Below are positions 1 to 6,270 of a DNA stretch of 8,636 nucleotides, piece after piece. Source of the DNA: JALOTE01 sp031422195. GTDB lineage: Bacteria; Pseudomonadota; Alphaproteobacteria; Rhizobiales; Rhizobiaceae. Where the stretch lies: contig JANOPZ010000037.1 in the NCBI GenBank assembly GCA_031422195.1, positions 1 through 8,636 of the forward strand. Direction: 5' to 3'. The position numbers and the translations under genes are program-made. The notes beneath the pieces were generated by a model that was not told the origin of the DNA, ran no database searches, and saw only the letters and a list, made by a program, of their open reading frames with translations. Positions within the stretch are counted from its first letter, which is position 1; each line of letters opens with the position of its first letter.

Positions 1-351
1 GAACATCGACGTTGTGCCATGTGGAATCACTGCGCGGCAAAATTCAGTCACTGTCACCATGCCGCTTTCAACGTGCATATGGGCATCGCACAGCCCGGGC
101 ACGAGATAGCGGCCTTCGGCCTCAACAATTTCAGTATCCGAACCGATGCAATGGCTGGCATCCGGCCCGCAATAGGCAAACCGGCCCGCGACAATGGCAA
201 TATCAGTGTTTGGAATAATCTCGCCGGAATGGACATTCACCCAGCGACCTTGTTTGATCACCATGTCCGCCGGTTTGCGGCCTGTGGCAACATCAACGAG
301 CAATGCAGCGCTTTGGATCCAAGGAGAAAAAGGTGATGTTTTAGGGGCCAA
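1..351 (-). CDS. ade: Adenine deaminase, N-terminal part (runs off the window edge)
   Basis: Adenine deaminase of the amidohydrolase superfamily hydrolyses adenine to hypoxanthine and ammonia in the cytosol (purine salvage). Only the first 117 residues are present; the gene continues beyond position 1. The reverse-strand reading shows the family's N-terminal beta-sandwich pattern (VDVATGRKPADMVIKQGRW, residues 19-37). It then shows the metal-binding strand PGLCDAHMHVESGMVT at 85-100, with the HxH pair His91/His93, and a downstream PHGTTS motif. The Ade form of this strand (DAHxHxES) separates it from dihydroorotases and ureases. There is no ATG before residue 30, which lies inside the conserved domain. 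I therefore chose TTG at 351-349, which has an AAGG ribosome binding site at 363-360, 8 nt upstream. An in-frame TAG lies further upstream. It follows the PAP2 gene by 23 nt and is probably cotranscribed with it. Family call is firm; the start is probable. Confidence 0.88.
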   Translation of the reverse strand, partial: MAPKTSPFSPWIQSAALLVDVATGRKPADMVIKQGRWVNVHSGEIIPNTDIAIVAGRFAYCGPDASHCIGSDTEIVEAEGRYLVPGLCDAHMHVESGMVTVTEFCRAVIPHGTTSMF

Positions 352-374
352 TTTAGAAACCTTTAGGGTGAAAA

Positions 375-1193
375 TTAAAGTCGAACACAGGAAAACAACC
401 TCATAGATGGCCTAAGCTGTGGCCAATCGGTTTTTGTGCTCAAAAACAATATGCCGTGGCTTGCAAACCATTTTGCGACCAGAAAAGCACCGATCGCGCC
501 GAACGCCAAACCAGCAACCACGTCGCTTGGGTGATGAGCTCCAACGCCAACCCGGCTAAATCCAACCAACACCGCAAAAACAGCAAACGCCGCGCGATAT
601 TTTGGCATTAAAAACGCCATTACCACTGCAAACGCACCAATTGTTGTTGAGTGCCCGGAAGGAAAACTCGCAAAAGCGGCATCTGTGTTCAAGTGCTGAA
701 AATCATAAAGACCAAATTCCTCAATCTGTGAAGGGCGCGGGCGGCCGATAATGCGTTTCAAGATCGTTGCCGCTAAACCTGGAAGGCCCACGCCCGCCAA
801 AATGTAACTGAGCCATAGATTCCAGCGATAAAGCTGGAACAGTTTTAGTTTGGGCAGCGAGCCCGTGTTCAAAAACAACAGTGCCAACAAAATAACGGCG
901 CTCGGGACCAGTATCCAGTCAGATTTTCCAAACCGCGTTAGAAAAGATGAAAAATCCACAATAGTTTCATGAAAATTTGCGCGCTGTATTGCAACGGGCC
1001 GATCAAGCAAGGCAAAACAGCAAATGGTGATGGCTGTAATGACGAGAACAATTTCTAAAATTGGCTTCCAATTTATCTTTGCATTGGTTCCAATGCGGTT
1101 TTGCCGCGCTTTAATCATTGCCAGATTGGCCGTAATCGTCGCGCGGGGTCGCAATAAAGCCGGAGTGTGGCTGGACTTCATCGTTTTCAACAT
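375..1193 (-). CDS. PAP2-superfamily membrane phosphatase
   Basis: Integral membrane phosphatase of the PAP2 (type 2 phosphatidic acid phosphatase) superfamily, 272 residues. The full three-part signature is visible. K146-x6-R153-P154 (KRIIGRPRP) is followed by PSGH at 178-181 and by S213-R214-x5-H220-x3-D224. His181 and His220 are the expected catalytic residues. Hydrophobic segments lie near 44-64, 92-110, 126-145, 183-212 (probably two) and 223-243, giving the usual six-helix layout with the active site on the outer face. Members dephosphorylate phosphatidate, undecaprenyl pyrophosphate or lipid A; the substrate cannot be read from these motifs. I placed the start at ATG 1193-1191, which has AGGA at 1205-1202, 8 nt upstream. 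A TTG start 12 codons earlier (1229) is possible but lacks a better site. It ends 23 nt before the ade start on the same strand; no functional link to purine salvage is evident. Confidence 0.9.
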   Translation of the reverse strand: MLKTMKSSHTPALLRPRATITANLAMIKARQNRIGTNAKINWKPILEIVLVITAITICCFALLDRPVAIQRANFHETIVDFSSFLTRFGKSDWILVPSAVILLALLFLNTGSLPKLKLFQLYRWNLWLSYILAGVGLPGLAATILKRIIGRPRPSQIEEFGLYDFQHLNTDAAFASFPSGHSTTIGAFAVVMAFLMPKYRAAFAVFAVLVGFSRVGVGAHHPSDVVAGLAFGAIGAFLVAKWFASHGILFLSTKTDWPQLRPSMRLFSCVRL

Positions 1194-1273
1194 GCTGTTT
1201 TTCCTATCGACATTGCAAACTTTTCGCAACTTGGCATCCGGTCGCTTTTCTTATTATTGACCAATTCAAAGTG

Positions 1274-1302
1274 TTGCTTACCGCTTGCCGATTGGCTAGG
1301 TC
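1274..1302 (+). promoter_or_regulatory. Candidate promoter for tRNA-Leu
   Basis: A TTGCTT element at 1274-1279 and TAGGTC at 1297-1302 are 17 nt apart and would start transcription a few nucleotides before the tRNA 5' end. The -35 is fair and the -10 is poor, so this is weak. It matters because the aminotransferase starts so close behind the tRNA that it has little room for a promoter of its own. The rest of the 1194-1312 gap must also hold the divergent promoter of the PAP2 gene, which I could not locate with confidence. Confidence 0.25.
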
Positions 1303-1312
1303 AGTGCGACGT

Positions 1313-1399
1313 GCCCCCTTGGCGAAATCGGTAGACGCAAGGGACTTAAAATCCCTCGGCCGCAAGGCCATGCCGGTTCAATTCCGGCAGGGGGCACCA
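1313..1399 (+). tRNA. tRNA-Leu(UAA), CCA encoded
   Basis: A complete class II tRNA of 87 nt. The acceptor stem GCCCCCT (1313-1319) pairs over 7 bp with AGGGGGC (1389-1395), followed by discriminator A1396 and genomically encoded CCA at 1397-1399. The anticodon stem AGGGA/TCCCT (1340-1344 / 1352-1356) holds the loop CTTAAAA, giving anticodon TAA at 1347-1349. The long variable arm GGCC-GCAA-GGCC and the T-arm GCCGG-TTCAATT-CCGGC are intact. The long variable arm, A73 and UAA anticodon together identify leucine. It reads UUA and, with wobble, UUG codons. The next coding region starts only 20 nt downstream. I saw no duplicated 3' end in the window, so there is no sign of an integration site. Confidence 0.97.
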
Positions 1400-1406
1400 C
1401 GTTTCC

Positions 1407-1410
1407 GGAG
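1407..1410 (+). promoter_or_regulatory. Ribosome binding site deciding a TTG start
   Basis: GGAG at 1407-1410 lies 9 nt before TTG 1420 but only 3 nt before TTG 1414. The spacing favours 1420. The nearest ATG (1495) would remove an N-terminal segment that resembles the start of related transaminases. Confidence 0.5.
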
Positions 1411-1419
1411 TTTTTGGAA

Positions 1420-2793
1420 TTGCCAGATAGTAAAAGCACTTTGATTGGCGGCGTTGACCAAACTCGGATTGAAGCACTTTACCAAACAGAATCAATGATA
1501 TTCGCAAACGCGCGGCCTAAAAGTGCCAAAGCTAAAAATATGGTCGGCTTTTTGGATGGTGTGCCTTTGCATTGGATGCAAGATTGGCCAATGCCGTTTC
1601 CGTTTCTGGTTCAAAATGCTAAAGGCGCTTCGATAACTGATATTGATGGCAATACTCTCGATGACTTTTGCTTGGGCGATACCGGTTCTATGTTTGGTCA
1701 TTCGCCGAGGCCAGTTGCGAAAGCGATAAAGCGCCAGTCGACGCGCGGCTTAACCTATATGCTGCCTGATGAAAACGCAGCTAAAGTTGGCGTTTTGTTG
1801 AAGACCATGTTTGGCTTGCCGTTTTGGCAGATCGCAACCACGGCAACAGATGCCAATCGTTTTGCCTTGCGCGTTGCGCGCGCTGCAACAAACCGCTCTA
1901 AAATATTGGTTTTCAACGGGTGTTATCACGGTACCGTCGATGAAACATTTGTGCGATTGACAAATGGCCAGCCTACCAATCGCCACGGCATGGTCGGTGA
2001 ATGGCGCGATTTGACGAGCCATACCAAAGTGGTTGAGTTCAATGATCTGGTGGCGCTTGAGGCTGCCTTAAAAGACCAAGACGTAGCCTGTGTGATAACA
2101 GAGCCAGTAATGACCAATTCTTGCATGGTTTTGCCTGATGCTGGTTTCCACGCTGGCCTTCGCGCGCTGACCCGCAAATATGGCACTTTGTTATTGATTG
2201 ACGAAACCCACACGATTTCCACGGGCCTTGGTGGCTATGGCAAAGTGAACGGCCTTGACCCGGACTTGTTCGTGCTTGGTAAACCCATCGCGGGCGGCCT
2301 ACCCGCAGCCATTTGGGGCATGAGCGCTGATGTTGCAGCGGCCTTTCATCAATCTGAGGAAACCCGCGCGTCGGGCCATTCAGGCATGGGCACAACGCTT
2401 TCCGCCAACCCCTTACAGTTTGCAGCCATGCGCGCCACGCTTGAACATGTGATGACTGCCAAGAACTACGCTCACATGGAAAAGCTTGCGGTGCGTTTGG
2501 CAGCTGGCTTGGATAAAGTGATCACGACCGCAAAATTGCCGTGGCATGTTTTGCGAGTTGGCGCGCGCGTTGAATTTATTTGTGCGCCGGGGCCCTTGAA
2601 AAATGGCACCGAAGCCGAATTGGCGCACGCTCCTGCGCTTGAGCGCGCCATACAGCTTGCAATGGTCAACCGCGGCGTTCTGATTGCGCCATTTCACAAT
2701 ATGATGCTGGTTTCGCCCGTTACAAAACGCAAACAGATTGATCGTCTTGTTGCTGTGTTTAGCGATATCACCCAACAGCTTACGGCCCAATAA
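1420..2793 (+). CDS. Class III PLP-dependent aminotransferase (GSA-aminotransferase-like)
   Basis: A 457-residue fold-type I, class III aminotransferase, cytosolic and PLP-dependent. Visible marks are the substrate-side segment DDFCLGDTGSMFGHSP, the TDANRFALRVAR helix, the YHGTVDE loop, the cofactor-binding LLIDETHT (Asp261, contacting the pyridine nitrogen) and the Schiff-base lysine Lys288 in VLGKPIAGGLP. GHSGMGTTLSANPL follows. The family includes glutamate-1-semialdehyde aminomutase, GABA, putrescine and beta-amino-acid transaminases. The sequence resembles proteins often labelled 'aspartate aminotransferase family' or HemL in rhizobia. The coupling to a PuuA-like ligase argues for an amine or omega-amino acid substrate rather than tetrapyrrole synthesis. 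TTG 1420 is preferred as start because GGAG lies 9 nt upstream; TTG 1414 is the alternative. The stop is 1 nt before the next gene. Family is firm; substrate is unknown. Confidence 0.88.
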   Translation: MPDSKSTLIGGVDQTRIEALYQTESMIFANARPKSAKAKNMVGFLDGVPLHWMQDWPMPFPFLVQNAKGASITDIDGNTLDDFCLGDTGSMFGHSPRPVAKAIKRQSTRGLTYMLPDENAAKVGVLLKTMFGLPFWQIATTATDANRFALRVARAATNRSKILVFNGCYHGTVDETFVRLTNGQPTNRHGMVGEWRDLTSHTKVVEFNDLVALEAALKDQDVACVITEPVMTNSCMVLPDAGFHAGLRALTRKYGTLLLIDETHTISTGLGGYGKVNGLDPDLFVLGKPIAGGLPAAIWGMSADVAAAFHQSEETRASGHSGMGTTLSANPLQFAAMRATLEHVMTAKNYAHMEKLAVRLAAGLDKVITTAKLPWHVLRVGARVEFICAPGPLKNGTEAELAHAPALERAIQLAMVNRGVLIAPFHNMMLVSPVTKRKQIDRLVAVFSDITQQLTAQ

Positions 2794-2794
2794 T

Positions 2795-4180
2795 ATGTCT
2801 CATTCACCGACCGGCTCTCATTTTTCTGAGGCAAACGCCTTCCTCGAAGCGCATCCAGACATTGAAGCCTTTGATATTGTGCTTACCGATGTGAACGGTA
2901 TCGGACGCGGAAAAATCATCCGCCGCCATGAACTTGAGGCATTGTATAAATCGGGACGCAACTTGCCGACATCGATTCTCGGCCTCGATATTACCGGTGA
3001 AGATGTTCACGAAACTGGTCTTGTCTGGGATACTGGCGATGGCGATATGATTGGCTGGCCAATTCCCGGCACGTTAAAACCGCTTTTCGGCACATCACCC
3101 GCGCGCGGCCAGGTGCTGATGAGCATGTTTGACCGCCAAGGTTTGCCAATGGCAGCTGACCCGCGTTTGGGTTTGAAACGTCAAGTGGATGCGCTGGCCG
3201 CTCAAGGTCTTTATCCTGCCGGCGCATTCGAGCTCGAGTTTTTCCTTCTCGCCAATGACCGCGATTCCAACGGTAAGGTGCAGCCTGCCCGGGCCGTTTT
3301 GGACAACCGTAAAAGCCACAAGACCGAAGTTTACAGCGTTGACTACTTGCACGGCATGGAACCTTTGTTCTCGGATATCTATGCTGCCGCTAAAGCGCAA
3401 AATTTGCCCGCTGAAACCCTGATTTCGGAATTTGCACCCGGTCAGTTTGAGTTGACGCTCAATTACCGCAAAGATGTCATCCAAGCCGCAGATGATTTGA
3501 TTATGCTCAAACGCGTTGTGCGCATGGCGGCGCGCAAGCATGGCGTTACAGCGTGCTTTATGGCCAAACCGATTGCTGATTATGCAGGTTCCGGTATGCA
3601 TTTTCATGTGTCACTGCAAGATGAAAGTGGCTCAAATATCTTTGCACCGACCGGCCAAAGCCACCAACCAAAACTGCTGCATGCTATTGGCGGTATGGCG
3701 GCAACCATGAGCGATTCTATGTTGGTTTTTGCGCCGCACGCCAATTCATGGCGCCGTTTTGTATCGGCGTCTTATGCGCCAATAGCGGCAACGTGGGGCG
3801 TAAACAACCGCTCGGTTGCGCTTCGCGTTCCGGCCGGCAACCCCAAAGCGACCCGTATCGAGCACCGCACTTCAGGTGTGGACGCCAACCCTTATTTGGT
3901 GGCAACCGCAGTTTTGGCAGCACTTCGTAAAGGGCTTACCGAACAGCTTGACCCTGGCCCAGAAGTGACCGGCAATGGCTATGCTGATAAAGCTACACCC
4001 TCAAACCTGCCGCGCGATTGGCGTATGGCAATTGAAGTCGCGCAAAATTCGGTATTCCTGAAAGACGCGCTTGGAGAAGGGCTCCACCGAACGTTCATTG
4101 CCATTAAACAGGCCGAATATTTGCGTGTTGCCCGCACCATTGCCGACGTGGATTTTGATCTTTATTTGCACGAAGTTTGA
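2795..4180 (+). CDS. puuA: Glutamine synthetase family ligase, gamma-glutamylputrescine-synthetase-like
   Basis: A 461-residue cytosolic ATP-dependent ligase of the GlnA superfamily that joins glutamate to an amine. It is clearly PuuA-like along its whole length (IVLTDVNGIGRGK, EVYSVDYLHGMEPLF, GVDANPYLVATAV). Catalytic positions are present: the metal-binding ELEFF (Glu146/Glu148), SEFAPGQFE (Glu212, Glu219), GSGMHFH (His269), the arginines of NSWRRF and NNRSVALR, and RIEHR (Glu356/Arg358). The ammonium-site DGSS of true glutamine synthetase is replaced by DITG (65-68). The C-terminal adenylylation Tyr motif is not seen. Both suit an amine ligase rather than housekeeping GlnA. ATG 2795 lies 1 nt after the aminotransferase stop (TAATATG), so the two are probably translationally coupled. 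The upstream Shine-Dalgarno is poor, which supports coupling. Putrescine is the leading substrate guess; ethanolamine or another amine is possible. Confidence 0.85.
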   Translation: MSHSPTGSHFSEANAFLEAHPDIEAFDIVLTDVNGIGRGKIIRRHELEALYKSGRNLPTSILGLDITGEDVHETGLVWDTGDGDMIGWPIPGTLKPLFGTSPARGQVLMSMFDRQGLPMAADPRLGLKRQVDALAAQGLYPAGAFELEFFLLANDRDSNGKVQPARAVLDNRKSHKTEVYSVDYLHGMEPLFSDIYAAAKAQNLPAETLISEFAPGQFELTLNYRKDVIQAADDLIMLKRVVRMAARKHGVTACFMAKPIADYAGSGMHFHVSLQDESGSNIFAPTGQSHQPKLLHAIGGMAATMSDSMLVFAPHANSWRRFVSASYAPIAATWGVNNRSVALRVPAGNPKATRIEHRTSGVDANPYLVATAVLAALRKGLTEQLDPGPEVTGNGYADKATPSNLPRDWRMAIEVAQNSVFLKDALGEGLHRTFIAIKQAEYLRVARTIADVDFDLYLHEV

Positions 4181-4182
4181 AC

Positions 4183-4214
4183 TTGGAAGCATTGAAACTT
4201 GGAAGCATTAAAAC
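4183..4214 (+). repeat. Tandem 16-nt duplication carrying the ribosome binding site
   Basis: Two abutting copies, 4183-4198 and 4199-4214, differ at one base (TTGGAAGCATTGAAAC versus TTGGAAGCATTAAAAC). Each contains GGAAG. The second GGAAG lies 10 nt before the ATG at 4216; the first is 16 nt further back. The repeat fills nearly the whole gap between the puuA-like gene and the CinA-like gene. Confidence 0.9.
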
Positions 4215-4215
4215 T

Positions 4216-4956
4216 ATGACCCAAATCATTACCGCAGGTATGCTCGTTATCGGCGACGAAATTCTGTCTGGCCGCACCAAAGACAAAAACATCGGGCATT
4301 TGGCCGACATTATGACGGCGATTGGCATTGATCTGAAAGAAGTGCGTGTTGTGTCTGATGAGACCAGCGCAATTGTTGAAGCGGTAAATGCCCTGCGCGC
4401 GCGATATACGTATGTGTTTACCACCGGCGGCATTGGCCCGACGCATGATGATATAACGTCAGACTCGATTTCTGCGGCGTTTGGCGTGCCGTGTTTGCAT
4501 GATGAAGCGGCGATGAATTTGCTGCGCGAGACCTATGCCGCGCGAGGCCTTGAGTTCACCGAAGCCCGCCAGCGTATGGCGCGCATGCCCCAAGGCGCAA
4601 CACATATCACGAATTCCATTTCCACTGCGCCCGGTTTTGTAATTGGAAATGTGCATGTTATGGCCGGTGTGCCTTCGATATTTCAGGCGATGCTCGACAA
4701 TGTTGTACCAACTCTGAAAACCGGCACTGTCCTTCTATCGGCTATTGTGCATTGTCCGCTTGGGGAAGGCACAATCGGCACGCCGTTGGGCAATATCCAA
4801 AAGGCCAACCCTGATACGATTATTGGATCATATCCAAAACATTTAGATGGCACTTACTGGACAGAGCTGGTTGTCCGCGCGCGTGATGCGGATCGACTTG
4901 AAACTGTGCGCGCAGGAATTGAAGCAATGGTGCTTGGGCTTATGCCGAAGACTTGA
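4216..4956 (+). CDS. CinA N-terminal (COG1058, MoaB/MoeA-fold) domain protein
   Basis: A 246-residue stand-alone COG1058 domain, often labelled 'competence/damage-inducible protein A' or 'molybdopterin-binding protein'. Signature motifs are AGMLVIGDEILSGRTKDKN near the N-terminus, the nucleotide or pterin loop TTGGIGPTHDDIT (69-81), the MARMPQGA segment (121-128) and MAGVPSIFQAM (149-159). It ends where the full-length CinA would continue into the nicotinamide-nucleotide amidase (PncC) domain, so that activity is absent. COG1058 domains have been reported as ADP-ribose pyrophosphatases, which is a better guess here than molybdopterin work, as no molybdenum-cofactor gene is nearby. The ATG at 4216 is preceded by a duplicated GGAAG. 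An in-frame TTG at 4177 overlapping the previous stop is less likely. The gene sits 62 nt before gpt. Confidence 0.85.
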   Translation: MTQIITAGMLVIGDEILSGRTKDKNIGHLADIMTAIGIDLKEVRVVSDETSAIVEAVNALRARYTYVFTTGGIGPTHDDITSDSISAAFGVPCLHDEAAMNLLRETYAARGLEFTEARQRMARMPQGATHITNSISTAPGFVIGNVHVMAGVPSIFQAMLDNVVPTLKTGTVLLSAIVHCPLGEGTIGTPLGNIQKANPDTIIGSYPKHLDGTYWTELVVRARDADRLETVRAGIEAMVLGLMPKT

Positions 4957-5018
4957 TTCAATCCTTGATTTAGGTTTAAGGCCTCATCGCAACCCAATAT
5001 CATTGAAGGCGTTGCGTT

Positions 5019-5516
5019 ATGTCTCTTCCTGAAAAAGCATTTCCCGTTTCATGGGATCAATTTCACCGTGATACCCGCGCCCTATCTTGGCGGTTGTCAC
5101 CGTTGAAAGAACGCTGGACGTCTATCGTTTGCATTACGCGCGGAGGTTTGGTGCCTGCTGCGATTATTGCACGCGAACTAGATATCCGCGTGATAGAAAC
5201 CGTCGCAATTGCATCTTATCATTCTTATGATTCGCAAGGCGAATTGAAAGTACTCAAAGGCGTTGCACCAGAAATATTGGTCAATGGTGGCGCAAGTTGC
5301 CTCATCATTGATGATCTGACTGATACAGGTAAAACTGCCGAGGTCGTTCGTAAAATGATGCCAAAAGCGCATTTTGCAACTGTTTATGCAAAGCCCAAGG
5401 GCGTGCCGCTGGTGGATACTTTTGTGACCGAGGTTAGCCAAGATACTTGGATCTATTTCCCATGGGACATGGGTTTCACCTACCAAAAGCCAATTGCAGA
5501 TGGCTCAGCAGGCTGA
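5019..5516 (+). CDS. gpt: Xanthine (guanine) phosphoribosyltransferase
   Basis: A 165-residue cytosolic type I phosphoribosyltransferase that converts xanthine or guanine plus PRPP into XMP or GMP. It matches E. coli Gpt through most of its length. The flexible-loop side has ITRGGLVPAAIIARELDIR (39-57), then SYDS...ELKVLK and the PRPP-binding motif CLIIDDLTDTGKTA (94-107), with adjacent Asp98 and Asp99 and the PPi/phosphate loop. AKPKGVPLVD and the base-binding QDTWIYFPWDMG (141-152) follow. Length is close to the E. coli enzyme (about 152 residues), with small N- and C-terminal extensions. The ATG has GAAGG 9 nt upstream. The 62 nt between the CinA-like stop and this start hold no obvious promoter or terminator, so cotranscription is likely. 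With adenine deaminase on the other strand, two purine-salvage enzymes lie within about 5 kb. Confidence 0.94.
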   Translation: MSLPEKAFPVSWDQFHRDTRALSWRLSPLKERWTSIVCITRGGLVPAAIIARELDIRVIETVAIASYHSYDSQGELKVLKGVAPEILVNGGASCLIIDDLTDTGKTAEVVRKMMPKAHFATVYAKPKGVPLVDTFVTEVSQDTWIYFPWDMGFTYQKPIADGSAG

Positions 5517-5535
5517 TTTTTCCAATCAAAACTGT

Positions 5536-5560
5536 AATTGTTAATCTGTTTTAACCAATT
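5536..5560 (+). repeat. AT-rich inverted repeat downstream of gpt
   Basis: AATTGTTAA (5536-5544) and TTAACCAATT (5551-5560) are inverted copies with a single extra C, separated by 6 nt. There is no following T-run and the stem has little GC, so it does not look like an intrinsic terminator. It abuts a weak promoter candidate and could be an operator or chance. Confidence 0.4.
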
Positions 5561-5587
5561 GCTGTTCGAATCATGTTTTAGTATTTT
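5559..5587 (+). promoter_or_regulatory. Weak promoter candidate for the Nudix gene
   Basis: TTGCTG (5559-5564) and TATTTT (5582-5587) are 17 nt apart in the 105-nt gap between gpt and the Nudix gene. A transcript from here would begin near a small GCGCA/TGCGC hairpin (5588-5602). Both hexamers are poor matches. Read-through from gpt is equally possible. Confidence 0.2.
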
Positions 5588-5621
5588 GCGCAGTGGGTGC
5601 GCTGAGGCACATGATATCCGG

Positions 5622-6065
5622 ATGGAAATAAGAACCACCCCAAATTCGCGTCCCCGCGAGCAGATTGCAGCTTTGCCCTACCGTGTTGAAAAAGACCGCT
5701 TGATGATTCTGCTGGTCACCAGCCGCGGCACGGGGCGCTGGGTGCTGCCGAAAGGCTGGATTGAAGCCAGTGACCCTGACCCTGCCGAAGCAGCCGCGCG
5801 GGAAGCCTTGGAAGAGGCTGGCGCAGTTGGAGATGCGCATAAATCTAGCGTTGGCACCTACACGTATTTGAAGTTGTTAGACAGCGGCGAGAGTGCTTTG
5901 TGCAACGTTCGCGTTTACCCGCTTCTCGTCAAACGCCAGCTGAAATCGTTTAGAGAAGCAGGGCAACGTGTTTTGGAATGGTTCAGCATTGAAGATGCAG
6001 CAGACGCGGTAAAAGAGCCGGAACTGGCTGATTTGATTCTCAAATTCGACATTTCTCACAGGTAA
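5622..6065 (+). CDS. Nudix hydrolase
   Basis: A 147-residue single-domain Nudix hydrolase; such enzymes cleave nucleoside diphosphates linked to another moiety. It begins AALPYRVEKDRLMILLVTSRGTGRWVLPKG, a form common in alphaproteobacterial members sometimes likened to diphosphoinositol-polyphosphate phosphohydrolases. The Nudix box runs from Gly45 to Gly67. Its metal-binding core R60-E61-x-x-E64-E65-x-G67 is intact. The spacing from the first glycine is one residue longer than the standard GX5EX7REUXEEXGU, and the first glutamate has no counterpart at its usual place. ATG 5622 is chosen because the protein's similarity begins there; a GAGG at 5604-5607 is 14 nt away, which is loose. The reading frame stays open further upstream, but that stretch does not resemble the family. 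Substrate (ADP-ribose, Ap4A, damaged dNTP or other) is unknown. Confidence 0.88.
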   Translation: MEIRTTPNSRPREQIAALPYRVEKDRLMILLVTSRGTGRWVLPKGWIEASDPDPAEAAAREALEEAGAVGDAHKSSVGTYTYLKLLDSGESALCNVRVYPLLVKRQLKSFREAGQRVLEWFSIEDAADAVKEPELADLILKFDISHR

Positions 6066-6078
6066 CGTTGCGGCATTT

Positions 6079-6094
6079 GTGACAGAAAAGTCAC
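6079..6094 (+). repeat. Inverted repeat just after the Nudix gene
   Basis: GTGAC (6079-6083) and GTCAC (6090-6094) are perfect inverted arms around AGAAAA. ACGCAAT then occurs twice, at 6093-6099 and 6107-6113. The extended form TGTGAN8TCACG recalls a Crp/Fnr site but has a spacer of 8 rather than 6. It has no T-run directly behind it, so it is a poor terminator. Function is unassigned. Confidence 0.4.
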
Positions 6095-6122
6095 GCAATC
6101 AAAATTACGCAATTTTTGCAAC

Positions 6123-6131
6123 ATATCCACA
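6123..6131 (+). promoter_or_regulatory. DnaA-box-like site
   Basis: ATATCCACA matches the DnaA box TTATCCACA at 8 of 9 positions. A second, weaker reverse-orientation candidate, TGTTGATTA, lies at 6228-6236 (7 of 9 to TGTGGATAA). DnaA boxes are known upstream of E. coli nrdAB. Sites this short occur by chance, so this is tentative. Confidence 0.3.
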
Positions 6132-6270
6132 ATATACAGCGGCATGCACAGCCGGCACCACAAGACCTTGCGTCATGTCGTAACGAATCGTTGACGCGGA
6201 TGGCAAGACTCGGCTTTTGTGAAAATCTGTTGATTATTTTCGCGTAGACGTGTGCTGAAACTTTTCGTTA

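Noticed and set aside
12..406. Plus-strand open frames opposite adenine deaminase
   Set aside because: The reverse strand gives a clear amidohydrolase sequence here; the plus-strand frames show no family pattern and are antisense shadows.
1313..1399. tRNA-Leu as an integration attachment site
   Set aside because: No integrase gene and no duplicated tRNA 3' end are visible in the window.
1420..2793. hemL (glutamate-1-semialdehyde aminomutase)
   Set aside because: Fold and lysine motif are shared, but the neighbouring amine ligase and the overall resemblance to rhizobial transaminases do not support a tetrapyrrole role.
5541..5554. CtrA-like site TTAA-N6-TTAA after gpt
   Set aside because: The spacer is 6 rather than the required 7; the symmetry is accounted for by the inverted repeat.
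6079..6117. Intrinsic terminator after the Nudix gene
   Set aside because: The 5-bp stem is not followed directly by a T-run; the T5 at 6113-6117 is 18 nt away and has only a tiny stem of its own.
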